Below are positions 35,801-42,211 of a DNA stretch of 42,211 nucleotides, one piece after another (position 1 is the stretch's first letter; each line of letters opens with the position of its first letter). Source of the DNA: Acetivibrio ethanolgignens (GTDB lineage Bacteria; Bacillota; Clostridia; Lachnospirales; Lachnospiraceae). A model generated the notes under the pieces. It did no database searches. It saw nothing but the letters and a program-made list of their open reading frames with translations, and was not told where the DNA came from. The stretch spans positions 1 through 42,211 of the forward strand of contig NZ_LNAM01000149.1 of NCBI RefSeq assembly GCF_001461035.1. Direction: 5' to 3'. A program made the translations under genes and the position numbers.

Positions 35801-36765
35801 GCTATACAGAGACAATTCCGGCCCTTGGACATAACTATACAAGCAAAGTAACAAAAGAGCCGACAACAAGCAGTGAAGGTGTTATGACCTACACCTGTGA
35901 CCGTTGCGGGCACAGCTACACAAGAGCGATTGCAAAATTGCAGGATAACAATAATAATAATCCGACAGACAATAATCCGGGAGAAAACAATCCGGGAGAA
36001 AATCAACCGGGAGGAGAAAATACACCGGATATCGGAAAGCCGTACATCAAAGATGAGACAGGCAAGGAAGGCTGGGAGGTCATCAAGGCTGAAGTGGATA
36101 AAACACAAGATGGCGATACAGTAGTTGTAGAAATGAATGGTTCATCTGTTGTTCCGGGTGATGTACTGGATGAAATCAAAGGAAAAGATGTTACCATTGT
36201 CTTTGATATGGGTAATGGAATCACATGGAGCGTAAACGGTCAGAGCATTACGGCTGACAGGGTCAGTGACATCGACTTTACCGTAAAGACCGGCACCAAT
36301 ACCATTCCGGTAGACATCATCAATAACGTAACAGGCGAGCGCTACAGCACGCAGATAAGTCTTGCTTATGATGGCGAGTTTGGCTTTACGGCAGTGCTTT
36401 CCATCAACATGGATGCAAAGAACGCCGGACTTTATGCAAACCTGTTCTACCATAACGAAAAGACCGGAGAGATGGAGTTTATCTGTTATGACGAGATCGC
36501 AGCGGACGGCACGGCAGAGCTTGTCTTTACCCATGCTTCGGATTATGCCATTGTAATTGATACCGAGCCGATGGATAAACCTGAGCAGGTTACCGAACCT
36601 GAATCAGAAAGTCAGTCTACAGAAGCTGAATCTACACAGACCGGCGCAGAAGTAAATGACGATGCATGGAATCCTTGGTGGATTATTGTAATCGGTGTAG
36701 TGGTAATTGTAGTGGGGTTATGCGTTCTCTTTGTAGTGAAGAAGAAAAAAGAGGACACTGAGTAA
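29893..36765 (+). CDS. Giant multi-domain surface protein (adhesin-like)
   Basis: This 2290-residue exported protein has a long basic signal peptide (likely cleaved after ARA, near residue 37). A Cys/His-rich region at about 45-145 repeats the unit CxHVHDExCGY. Carboxypeptidase-regulatory-like folds lie at about 580-700, GLUG-like repeats (GGLVGQFYDGTMRNCYV) at 870-950 and an InlB B-repeat at 1040-1115. MBG-like Ig repeats (AITYGDTLGASTLSGG) run over about 1115-1780. CxxC repeats (YTCDRCGHSYTESIPKL) at 1787-2016, an Asn/Pro/Gly linker, a C-terminal domain and a membrane segment followed by KKKKEDTE end it. No LPXTG motif was seen. The start at 29893 has GGAGGAG upstream. Role is inferred as adhesion or host/cell contact. 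Confidence 0.85.
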   Translation: MKKLCRKGHLKRSGKRWLALLMSVCLIGTMIPITARAENGSTDTGLCEHHTEHTAECGYVAPARGHECEHVHDESCGYQEAGECTHVHTEECGENGESCAHVHDDQCGYAEGHVCEHVHDEECGYVEASEGSPCTFACEICGKEAATVQAESKLITDWEWVDDWEIIHPDSGNVLLPFASAENVAYFDNIVEMLPSAIQADGEELTLGEWVCEDYPMESGAYEGWYVFETTLPDGYTLSDDTNVLYLTVVLGDPEGHKAADKAAVYAYEPIINTLKPGSTFDVSKVPMGYLTPREYQMNESGEYTLTGQNVNETTMRFVINKSCTIILDNVKIISGLTYEDDGKNMFMSGKHGIFEVAEGVSVDFVFRGSNDIQSKRYYKSLDINAIMLGQGSKVTFSGPGVLDLKGGIAGKFLGNNSAAQATVVMKGGRVDVVGIGSYRFTDYRGGGGYKSEVINGTIELQYQGGSFHNSVDDAEDIAERKDDILLRTSYCKGDNGRVRITGMSNSSIKLKSGAAGEFMEMECFGDTVYFYHDLKLNVVTDYYIIDGDNYRHFRHTNKTVRDDAVEITDDSTIAGAAGTVRVGGSTVSNATLTFTSDLFTGSCTTGENGAYYKAMPQGTYQVTITPSGSDTAYNLGTITLNQESKQTYDFGLTTLTGTVKDGNGSPVDKALVRFGEDGTLAYTDANGKYTIYMLQNKYASGTQVTASAQTLLYSKVTENVTFNTSGMTQDFVLKDIVTGDTLKVSSEADLVLLAGFKKQLNEKTIVLTQDIALTGQFKGITLTGKTTITIQGNGHTISNMTTPLFVNQTTDKNSQYLKGEVTDLHLQGDISWNGYALGALAERARYITIDGCSFTGSITSTYEEKRGWSIGGLVGQFYDGTMRNCYVSVSLMKSNTVLYSGGLCGDADTSSNDIENCYVRIGDYAVNKSSKSGILGIYKGTVKNCYVVVTGSEMPQNALGKVAPNATPTVNNVYALEGCANDYTKVTKLSAGVMSAQAGTTVDGKKALVDQLNTNVSTSNSYKKWYNGTDGYPCFTIPTYTITFNGGTKGTGSQEALTVKAEESVTLPGVVYKNIDYVQKGWATSDGGTKAYDLSESISPAANMTLYPYWEAKPAAECEAPIGLTATYGDTLSNVSLPDGFTWNAPETSVGAVGTNTFTATYTPTGEAAEKYVKNTNVQISVEVKKALATYTTPVGAASNLAYNGAAQKLVTAGTTSHGTIVYSLTETETYTTEIPTAMNPGNYTVFYKIQGDANHEDSEVGSVTVPIGKANLKDAVITLGDALTYNGKEQTQSIASVTVGTMTLGAGDYTVTGNTKSAVGTYTLTVTGQGNFEGSKQAEFNIAKKAAVSVPDIDKKYVSTVGSNGAAASIDIASLLPNDRGATTYTLAENTATYVTDKAVSTDGMLTYKVGTNGNIGNSTTLTVTAASANYEDITVKVNIQIVDKYIVAEKEDAKVAITGSNTLIYGQTLSTLTLNTSAAKFVEQENPTKEVTGTLAWENPAAVLDAGTTTATWVFKPNDASYATVKDTVAITVNKATPQVTNLPTVAERTYHPTVGLTNSDLTGGTVTGVDGNPLGGEWSWQSSGIIPIVNNTGYVAVFTPSDSTNYETVTRTITVTVTKATPYIKTAPIAAAITYGDTLGASTLSGGTVQYSIRNTATVSGSFAWRDSSMKPSVSASNTMNYWVVFTPSDVDNYNTVETDITLIVNKAGNAPNKPSSTMNVANSCEKASDVTLPTGWVWQDAYKDTALTVGTAVTATAIYNGADKGNYENETISVTITRSACDHAHTEVRNAKAATCKEAGYTGDTYCKDCGELLTTGSIIPLADHQGGTATCTKKAVCTVCGKEYGTLDANNHVHTEIRGAVAATCTAGGYTGDTYCTDCGVKIRTGTATPALGHNYTSKVTTEPTTDREGVRTYTCDRCGHSYTESIPKLPEEEHEHSYSDSVTKEPTCTDTGIRTYTCSCGDSYTETIPALGHNYTSKVTKEPTTSSEGVMTYTCDRCGHSYTRAIAKLQDNNNNNPTDNNPGENNPGENQPGGENTPDIGKPYIKDETGKEGWEVIKAEVDKTQDGDTVVVEMNGSSVVPGDVLDEIKGKDVTIVFDMGNGITWSVNGQSITADRVSDIDFTVKTGTNTIPVDIINNVTGERYSTQISLAYDGEFGFTAVLSINMDAKNAGLYANLFYHNEKTGEMEFICYDEIAADGTAELVFTHASDYAIVIDTEPMDKPEQVTEPESESQSTEAESTQTGAEVNDDAWNPWWIIVIGVVVIVVGLCVLFVVKKKKEDTE

Positions 36766-36779
36766 AAAATATGGTTATT

Positions 36780-36813
36780 GGGAAAAGGAAATGCAGTGAG
36801 ATTTTCTTTTCCC
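36780..36813. repeat. Hairpin between the surface protein and the next gene
   Basis: GGGAAAAGGAAAT (36780-36792) pairs with ATTTTCTTTTCCC (36801-36813), 13 bp with one wobble and an 8-base loop. No T run follows, so it may be an attenuator or a transcript-stabilising structure rather than a full terminator. Confidence 0.4.
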
Positions 36814-36851
36814 TGTAAACCGCTGACTTAGAAAAAGGAGGTTTTTAAGAA

Positions 36852-37757
36852 ATGAGTGAAAAGGTAATTGATTTTTCAGAAGTTCTGAACAGAGTAGAAA
36901 GAAAATTTGCCTTATTGAAAGATGATTCCACGCAGTATGCTAATGCGGTAGCTTTAATGAATGCTTATATGATAAGCTTGAGAGATCTTTATAAACCGGA
37001 AAAGGCAGATTTTAACCATGAGCCTGATTTATATGATAGTATTAGCAAAAACTATGAGGATATTCAAGCAACAGCAACAGAATATACGACATATATTTAT
37101 GGACAATTACTATCTAATCCGCAGAAAGCTTTGAGGAGTTTAAGTTCCATCGACAGAAAGTTATCGACATCGATTGAAACAATACAGAAAATTATTGATG
37201 ATCCTGATATGTCTGAGGATAACCTTAATAATAAAATTGATGATTTGACAGATTATTTCAGTGAAATTATTCAGATAGCGAACGAGGAAATTGTTCTTTT
37301 AGGGTATTTATTAGAAAATTTGCAGAAATTTAAAGAAACAAAAATAGAAAATGTGGCAGAAGATATTACTCAGATTTTGAAAGGAATCAATATTACAAAT
37401 TACAAATTTAAGGATGCATTGGAGGCACTGGAAAAGTTAAAAAAGGATGTAGAAAAAGAAGAAAATGGTGTAATAGAGAAACTTACAGCTTCTGGTATAG
37501 GCCTCGTTTCCTCTCTCATTGTTGGAGTTCTGGGTGTTTTATCTTCGTCTATAAGTGGTGGTACGTCAATTATTATAACAATGGCCATAATAGCAGGTAT
37601 CATTGGTTCAATAGGTTCGATTGGAGGTATCGGATACAATATTTATAAACTGATAGTAGAAGAAAATGAACTTAAGAAGATAACTGCTGAATTGGATGAT
37701 TACGAGGAAGATATTCTTTTGATTACAAATTGGAAAGATTTCCTAGTACATAGTTAG
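36852..37757 (+). CDS. Helical protein with hydrophobic hairpin, possible alpha-pore-forming toxin-like
   Basis: This 301-residue protein is almost all predicted helix to residue 210, with no signal peptide. A roughly 50-residue hydrophobic, Gly/Ser-rich hairpin (about 215-265: SGIGLVSSLIVGVLGVLSSS, then TSIIITMAIIAGIIGSIGSI) follows, and then a short amphipathic helix. Long helices around a hydrophobic head are the layout of ClyA/HBL-like alpha pore-forming toxins. No sequence family was recognised, so this is shape-based. AAGGAGG stands 10 bases before the ATG. A strong terminator ends the unit at 37832-37871, so it is transcribed alone or with the surface protein. It is AT-rich, unlike the surface protein gene. 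Confidence 0.6.
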   Translation: MSEKVIDFSEVLNRVERKFALLKDDSTQYANAVALMNAYMISLRDLYKPEKADFNHEPDLYDSISKNYEDIQATATEYTTYIYGQLLSNPQKALRSLSSIDRKLSTSIETIQKIIDDPDMSEDNLNNKIDDLTDYFSEIIQIANEEIVLLGYLLENLQKFKETKIENVAEDITQILKGINITNYKFKDALEALEKLKKDVEKEENGVIEKLTASGIGLVSSLIVGVLGVLSSSISGGTSIIITMAIIAGIIGSIGSIGGIGYNIYKLIVEENELKKITAELDDYEEDILLITNWKDFLVHS

Positions 37758-37831
37758 CTTTAAAGGATATGACCTATTTATTGGGAGATGGAATGATAAT
37801 TGTTAAAAAGATAGATTAAAATAAAAATAAT

Positions 37832-37871
37832 AAAAAGCCAGAAGACAAATAATCACATCTTCTGGCTTTTT
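37832..37871. terminator. Rho-independent terminator after the helical protein gene
   Basis: AAAAAGCCAGAAGA (37832-37845) and TCTTCTGGCTTTTT (37858-37871) form a perfect 14-bp stem with a 12-base loop, ending in a T run on both strands. Confidence 0.88.
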
Positions 37872-37937
37872 ATTATTCCGTTAACTGAAAAATATTATTC
37901 CGATGGTATTGATATTATTCCGATAATTGAGTATACT
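37871..37937 (+). promoter_or_regulatory. Fic gene promoter with three TATTATTCCG repeats (probable operator)
   Basis: TTGATA (37909-37914) and TATACT (37932-37937), 17 bases apart, form a good sigma-A promoter. TATTATTCCG occurs at 37871-37880, 37893-37902 and 37913-37922, about two helical turns apart. The third copy lies between -35 and -10 and is part of a perfect inverted repeat, ATTAT-TCCG-ATAAT. This is the expected geometry for a repressor site, and the product of the gene has an N-terminal DNA-binding domain. Confidence 0.65.
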
Positions 37938-37964
37938 ACTTGTGAAGAGAGAAGGTGTAAACTT

Positions 37965-38858
37965 ATGTATATGACAGTAAAGCAGACTGCAGAGAAATGG
38001 GGCATTTCAGATAGAAGAGTACGCATATTATGCTCGGAAGGTAAAATTCCAGGAGTTACCCGGGAAGGACGAAGCTGGATGATTCCGACAGATGCAAAAA
38101 AGCCAGAGGATGGACGATTTAAAACAGTGGAAAGCTTGTTGGATATTATAGACAGAAAGAAAATAAAACTGGATTCCAGACGCCCTTTGACAGAAGGAGA
38201 GGTAGAACGACTGACGGAGGAATTTATTGTAGAATATACCTATAATTCCAATGCGATTGAAGGAAACACATTGACCTTACGGGAGACGGATATGGTACTA
38301 AGGGGATTGACCATTGATAAAAAGCCCTTGAAAGATCATATAGAAGTGGTAGGGCATAAAGAAGCTTTTGATTTTGTGAGAGATTTGGTAAAAGAGCAGG
38401 TACCTTTATCGGAAAGCATTATTAAACAAATTCATTATCTTGTGTTAGCAGATAAGAAGGAGGATAGAGGCATTTACAGACGGATTCCGGTCAGAATTAT
38501 GGGTGCGAAACATGAACCGGTGCAACCATATCTGATTCAACCCAGGATGGAGCAGCTGCTGGAATCATACAGAAATAGTACAGAGCATATTATTCCACGG
38601 CTTGCACGATTTCATATTGAATTTGAGGGAATTCATCCTTTCATCGATGGAAATGGACGGACAGGACGGTTGCTTGTAAATTTGGAGTTGATGAAGGCCG
38701 GCTATCCGCCGATTGATATTAAATTTACAGATAGAATTTCTTATTACAATGCATTTGATGAGTATTATGTAAAGAATAATCTTGGTGCAATGGAAAAGCT
38801 GTTTGCTGGATATATCAATGCAAGATTAGATAGTTATCTGATAATGTTGAAAGAATAA
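37965..38858 (+). CDS. Fic family protein with N-terminal helix-turn-helix
   Basis: This 297-residue protein begins with an excisionase/MerR-like DNA-binding domain (VKQTAEKWGISDRRVRILCS, then GKIPGVTREGRSWMIP; residues 4-40). A Fic domain follows. The inhibitory motif SNAIEG (E99 inhibitory Glu) lies before the core, a class II arrangement. The catalytic motif is HPFIDGNGRTGR starting at H224, complete for AMP transfer. Targets are unknown. GAAGG stands 9 bases before the ATG. The gene is alone between two terminators. The DNA-binding domain and the operator-like repeats suggest autoregulation. Confidence 0.9.
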   Translation: MYMTVKQTAEKWGISDRRVRILCSEGKIPGVTREGRSWMIPTDAKKPEDGRFKTVESLLDIIDRKKIKLDSRRPLTEGEVERLTEEFIVEYTYNSNAIEGNTLTLRETDMVLRGLTIDKKPLKDHIEVVGHKEAFDFVRDLVKEQVPLSESIIKQIHYLVLADKKEDRGIYRRIPVRIMGAKHEPVQPYLIQPRMEQLLESYRNSTEHIIPRLARFHIEFEGIHPFIDGNGRTGRLLVNLELMKAGYPPIDIKFTDRISYYNAFDEYYVKNNLGAMEKLFAGYINARLDSYLIMLKE

Positions 38859-38866
38859 GACGAAAG

Positions 38867-38915
38867 AGTGCTGTTATTGTAGTGTTTCAGTTTAAGGGCT
38901 AACAATAACAGCACT
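38867..38915. terminator. Bidirectional terminator between fic and the DUF362 gene
   Basis: AGTGCTGTTATTGT (38867-38880) pairs perfectly with 38902-38915 around a 21-base loop and is followed by TTTT on the plus strand. It ends both the Fic gene and the minus-strand tyrS operon. Confidence 0.8.
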
Positions 38916-38930
38916 TTTATAATTCACTCT

Positions 38931-40037
38931 TTAAATTTCTATAAGCTCATACTCCGAACTTCCCAGTCCCATCTTTTCTGCATGCTCAATAGCCACATGC
39001 CAGTTGGTAACCGGAGTAGTATCCGTAAAATGGTCATGATGGATATGTTCCCGCTCAGAAAGAATACTGCCTGCCATAACCGGCTGTTTGTTAACTGCAT
39101 CGGCACAGGCCTGGTCAAGGGCCACCGGGTCAAAGGAGGCAAACATTCCGACATTTGGTACAATAGGTACATCATTTTCTGCATGGCAGTCGCAGTATGG
39201 AGATACGTCAACTACCAGACTGATGTGGAAGCTTGGACGGCCATGAACAACGGCCCAGGTATATTCTGCAATTTTCTTGTTCAGGATATCATTGGATTCG
39301 TCTCCAGCCGGCTGAACAGCGTCCATAGGACAGACACCGATGCATCTGCCGCAGCCGACACATTTATCATGGTCAATAGAAGCTTTGCGGTCAGTAATGG
39401 AAGGTGCATCATGAGCACAGATTTTAATACATCTGCCACAGCCAATACAAGGCTCCTGCTCTACATATGGCTTTCCGGCACTGTGCATTTCCATTTTTCC
39501 GGCACGGGAGCCGCAGCCCATACCCAGATTCTTTAGGGCACCGCCAAAGCCGGTAGCTTCGTGTCCTTTAAAGTGGTTTAAAGAAATTACAATATCAGCA
39601 TCCATAATGGCCTGACCAATCTTGGCTTCTCTTACATATACACCGCCTTCGACAGGAACTAAGGCTTCATCGGTTCCCTTAAGACCATCTGCGATAATAA
39701 CGTGGCAGCCGGTGGAAAAAGGAGAGAAGCCGTTCTGATAAGCGGCATCAATATGGTCAAGGGCATTTTTACGGCCTCCGACATACAGAGTGTTGCAGTC
39801 GGTCAGGAATGGCTTGCCGCCCAGCTCCTTAACTACTTTAGCTACAACAGCAGCGTAATTAGGACGTAGAAACGCAAGATTTCCAGGTTCTCCAAAGTGG
39901 ATTTTGATGGCAGCGTATTTTTTGTCAAAATCAATGCTACCAATACCGGCAGTTTTAATCAGCCGTTCCAGCTTTTGAGGAAGATTTTCATTAAAGGAAG
40001 TCCTCATATTTGTAAAATAAACCTTTGACTTTGCCAT
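38931..40037 (-). CDS. DUF362 protein with two 4Fe-4S ferredoxin motifs
   Basis: This 368-residue protein has an N-terminal DUF362 domain (AKSKVYFTNMRTSFNENLPQ, then AIKIHFGEPGNLAFLRPNYA and VISLNHFKGHEATGFGGALK). Two CxxCxxCxxxC clusters follow, CIGCGRCIKIC and CVGCGRCIGVC, at about residues 197-240. The family is widespread in anaerobes and has no agreed function; electron transfer is likely from the clusters. GGAGG precedes the ATG. It lies 15 bases after the zinc-ribbon gene and is the last gene of the tyrS unit. Confidence 0.9.
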   Translation of the reverse strand: MAKSKVYFTNMRTSFNENLPQKLERLIKTAGIGSIDFDKKYAAIKIHFGEPGNLAFLRPNYAAVVAKVVKELGGKPFLTDCNTLYVGGRKNALDHIDAAYQNGFSPFSTGCHVIIADGLKGTDEALVPVEGGVYVREAKIGQAIMDADIVISLNHFKGHEATGFGGALKNLGMGCGSRAGKMEMHSAGKPYVEQEPCIGCGRCIKICAHDAPSITDRKASIDHDKCVGCGRCIGVCPMDAVQPAGDESNDILNKKIAEYTWAVVHGRPSFHISLVVDVSPYCDCHAENDVPIVPNVGMFASFDPVALDQACADAVNKQPVMAGSILSEREHIHHDHFTDTTPVTNWHVAIEHAEKMGLGSSEYELIEI

Positions 40038-40052
40038 TGCAATTCCTCCATT

Positions 40053-40901
40053 CTAATTATCAAAATGATTGTTATAAAATTCTTCTGTTATTTCATCCAG
40101 AAAGGCTTCATCCATAGAGCCAAACTGGTCTGTAACCGCTTTTTTGATATAGGTTATTTTATTTAAAAAGTTAATTTCATCGGAAACAGTCTCATCCTGT
40201 ACCGTAAGAAGATCAGTCTCGCGGATATTATTTTCCATCCATTCCTTAACCTCTTCGGTAAAGCGATTTTCCTCTGCAATCTGTCCCTTTGCTGCCTTCG
40301 CACTTCTAAAGGAGCTTCCGCTGACGAAAAGGCAGCCTAAAAAGATAATAGCTGCTGCCGTATAGGAAACCGGATTTCCAAAGATAGAGAAATAACCAAA
40401 AATATTAAGTACGGTAAAAATGAGGCCTGCAATACCAACTACAAGAAAAGTCCAGGCAGTGGAGGAGAGATCCTTGTATTTGTCCTCTTTTTTTACATAT
40501 ACAGAGGCTGATTCTCGGAGATTGTATATTTCCTCCTCTGGTTCTGCTTCAGAAGCAGACTCTGTATCAGCCGATGCTGTTTTCGCTACTACAGCCTCCA
40601 GTTCCTTTTCTGTTTCTGCAAGGTAAAAGCCAGTGTAAAGCCGTTTGGCTTCCTTTTGCTGGGAAACAGGAACCGATACGCTGTACTGGCTGGATTCTTC
40701 GACAAAGCCAAGCAGGGCACCTGTAACACCGGAATACTCTAAAAAGTCATGAAAACGTTTTGCCAGCTCTTCCTTATCTGTAAGAAGAACAGCAACCTGT
40801 TCTTCCTTTTCAGTAAATTCCTCTACGAGGGGAGTGCCGCAGTCTGCACATACGGTAATTCCCTCGCGATATTCCATTTTGCATTTTGGACACCAAGCCA
40901 T
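40053..40901 (-). CDS. Zinc-ribbon membrane protein of unknown function
   Basis: This 282-residue protein begins with a CxxC...CxxC zinc ribbon (MAWCPKCKMEY and VCADCGTPL, residues 1-30). A globular part follows to about 95, then an acidic Ala/Glu linker, and two membrane segments at about 147-200 (TAWTFLVVGIAGLIFTVLNI and SYTAAAIIFLGCLFVSGSSF). The C terminus is cytosolic and acidic. I recognise no specific family; similar zinc-ribbon membrane proteins are found in many Clostridia. AGGAGG lies 7 bases before the ATG, and the gene is 13 bases after tyrS. Confidence 0.8.
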   Translation of the reverse strand: MAWCPKCKMEYREGITVCADCGTPLVEEFTEKEEQVAVLLTDKEELAKRFHDFLEYSGVTGALLGFVEESSQYSVSVPVSQQKEAKRLYTGFYLAETEKELEAVVAKTASADTESASEAEPEEEIYNLRESASVYVKKEDKYKDLSSTAWTFLVVGIAGLIFTVLNIFGYFSIFGNPVSYTAAAIIFLGCLFVSGSSFRSAKAAKGQIAEENRFTEEVKEWMENNIRETDLLTVQDETVSDEINFLNKITYIKKAVTDQFGSMDEAFLDEITEEFYNNHFDN

Positions 40902-40914
40902 ATGGATTCCTCCT

Positions 40915-42147
40915 TTATTCTGCTTTAAACAGATGGTAGGTCTTTTTACCCTTCTTTACTAACAGAGCACCGTCTGCATTAAAATCTGCAGGGGTAAACT
41001 TGCGGGCAAAATCAGTACATTTTTCTTCATTTACAGAAACACCGCCCTGCTCAATATTTCTTCTTGCATCAGAACGGGAGGAGGCCATTTTAGCGTCTAC
41101 TAAAAGGGTAATCAGGTCAATACCAGCTTCAAAATCAGCCTGTGGGTAAGTAGTAGTAGGCATATCCTCAGTTTTCATGCTGCCGCCAAACAGAGCTCTG
41201 GCAGCATCCTGTGCTTTTTTCGCCTCTTCCTCACCATGAACAATCTTGGTAATCTCGTAAGCTAATACTTCCTTTGCCTGATTGATTTCAGAGCCCTCTA
41301 AAGCTCCTAAACGACGAACCTCATCCATTGGAAGGAAGGTAAGAAGTCCAAGGCATTCCTCAACCTTAACATCCTCGATATTTCTCCAGTACTGGTAGAA
41401 CTCGTAAGGAGAGGTCTTTTCAGGATCAAGCCATACAGCACCCTTCATGGTCTTGCCCATCTTGATGCCCTCACTGGTAGTTAAAAGCTTAAAGGTCAGA
41501 CCATAAGCTGGCTTTCCTTCCTTACGGCGGATTAAATCAACACCGCCCAGAATATTGGACCACTGGTCATTACCGCCCATTTCCAGAGTACAGCCATAGA
41601 GCTTGTTTAATTTCCAGAAATCGTAGGACTGCATCAGCATGTAGTTGAATTCGAAGAAGGTAAGCCCTTTTTCCATACGCTGCTTGTAGCACTCGGCAGT
41701 CAGCATTTTATTTACGGAGAAGTGTACGCCGACCTCTCTTAAAAATTCTACATAGTTCAAATCCAGCAGCCAGTCTGCATTATTTGCGATAATCGCATTG
41801 TCATTGTCAAAGCTGATGAAGCGGGAAAGCTGCTGATGGAAACGCTCGGCATTGTGCTGAATCGTTTCTCTTGTCATCATGGTACGCATATCGGATTTAC
41901 CAGATGGGTCACCAATCATGGTAGTACCGCCGCCAAGTAAGGCGATAGGACGGTGGCCGGCTCTTTGCATGTGCATCATGGCCATAATGGTTAAGAAATG
42001 GCCGGCAGTCAAGCTGTCAGCAGTTGCATCGAAGCCTATATAAAAGGTAACTTTCTCCTTACCTAATAATTCTCTGATCTCATCCTCGTGGGTAGCCTGC
42101 TCAATAAAGCCACGTTCCACTAAAATGTCATAAACATTCTGAGACAT
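40915..42147 (-). CDS. tyrS: Tyrosyl-tRNA synthetase
   Basis: This 410-residue class I synthetase charges tRNA(Tyr). The HIGH-equivalent is in [15 protein letters not shown] and the KMSKS-equivalent is KMGKT at about residue 235. The tyrosine/ATP site shows [15 protein letters not shown] and [19 protein letters not shown] is typical. A C-terminal S4 RNA-binding domain ([20 protein letters not shown]) closes it. GGGAGGAAG precedes the ATG. Only about 60 bases of its leader are in the window; I see no promoter or T-box element in that piece. Confidence 0.95.
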   Translation of the reverse strand: MSQNVYDILVERGFIEQATHEDEIRELLGKEKVTFYIGFDATADSLTAGHFLTIMAMMHMQRAGHRPIALLGGGTTMIGDPSGKSDMRTMMTRETIQHNAERFHQQLSRFISFDNDNAIIANNADWLLDLNYVEFLREVGVHFSVNKMLTAECYKQRMEKGLTFFEFNYMLMQSYDFWKLNKLYGCTLEMGGNDQWSNILGGVDLIRRKEGKPAYGLTFKLLTTSEGIKMGKTMKGAVWLDPEKTSPYEFYQYWRNIEDVKVEECLGLLTFLPMDEVRRLGALEGSEINQAKEVLAYEITKIVHGEEEAKKAQDAARALFGGSMKTEDMPTTTYPQADFEAGIDLITLLVDAKMASSRSDARRNIEQGGVSVNEEKCTDFARKFTPADFNADGALLVKKGKKTYHLFKAE

Positions 42148-42211
42148 TGTTCTTCCTCCCTATTTAGTCAAGTGTTTTTTCCTTAAAAATCAAGGTTTTT
42201 TTATTGTTTAC

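Noticed and set aside
35242-36108. A 288-codon open frame on the minus strand inside the surface protein gene
   Set aside because: It is antisense to the repetitive Cys/Thr-rich region and its long openness follows from that repeat composition; no ribosome binding site or recognisable domain.
36640-36765. LPXTG-type sortase anchor in the surface protein
   Set aside because: The C terminus has a membrane segment and basic tail, but no LPXTG-like motif precedes it.
42148-42211. T-box or promoter upstream of tyrS
   Set aside because: Only about 60 AT-rich bases are present and they hold no T-box consensus and no paired -35/-10; the leader continues outside the window.
1-42211. tRNA, rRNA or CRISPR array
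   Set aside because: No cloverleaf with a conserved T arm, no rRNA-like stretch and no regularly spaced repeats were noticed on reading both strands; not tested by a covariance search.

Overview
The window looks like a low-to-mid GC Firmicutes chromosome, most likely a spore-forming gut Lachnospiraceae (Clostridia). The pointers are the yqfC-yqfD-phoH-HD-ybeY cluster, a T-box riboswitch, strong AGGAGG ribosome binding sites, Trp-type ABC transporter genes, and a giant surface protein of a type common in gut Clostridia. Genus is not resolvable by eye. I saw no rRNA, tRNA or CRISPR array.

Layout. (1) 1-1585: a nitroreductase-like gene and a GNAT acetyltransferase, each with a recognisable promoter. 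(2) 1795-13206: a long plus-strand housekeeping run with many stop/start overlaps: yqfC, yqfD, phoH, a shortened 7TM-HD protein with eroded metal ligands, ybeY, a DUF3048 lipoprotein, a BofC-like protein, two FAD oxidoreductases, proB, a DUF896 protein, 5-formyl-THF cyclo-ligase and an M14 peptidase. (3) 13203-14785: one AT-rich ATPase gene with its own promoter, set between the M14 peptidase and miaB. (4) 14789-19996: miaB, an S66 peptidase, and a response regulator/histidine kinase pair followed by a secreted PepSY protein whose promoter carries 11-bp-spaced direct repeats. (5) 20042-23066, minus strand: a tryptophan-type ABC transporter behind a T-box with a TGG specifier. A divergent promoter drives (6) 23162-26344, a SWIM/SNF2 helicase.

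(7) 26345-38858 is an accessory island. Its left part is full of gene debris: a frameshifted remnant straight after the helicase stop, two diverged copies of one small gene family, an ORF without a start, a tyrosine recombinase split by a frameshift, and a MalT/LuxR-type regulator reduced to joined fragments. It continues with a 2290-residue surface protein, a helical protein with a hydrophobic hairpin resembling alpha pore-forming toxins, and a Fic enzyme with its own DNA-binding domain whose promoter contains three copies of one 10-bp repeat. (8) 38931-42147, minus strand: tyrS, a zinc-ribbon membrane protein and a DUF362 ferredoxin-like protein, apparently one operon ending at a shared bidirectional terminator.

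Working together: region 2 combines sporulation (yqfC/yqfD, BofC-like) with RNA maturation (ybeY) and folate/proline metabolism. In region 4 the two-component system probably controls the PepSY gene just downstream. In region 5 uncharged tRNA(Trp) should switch on tryptophan uptake. The island looks like a decayed integration hot spot that still keeps a few intact cell-surface or effector genes.
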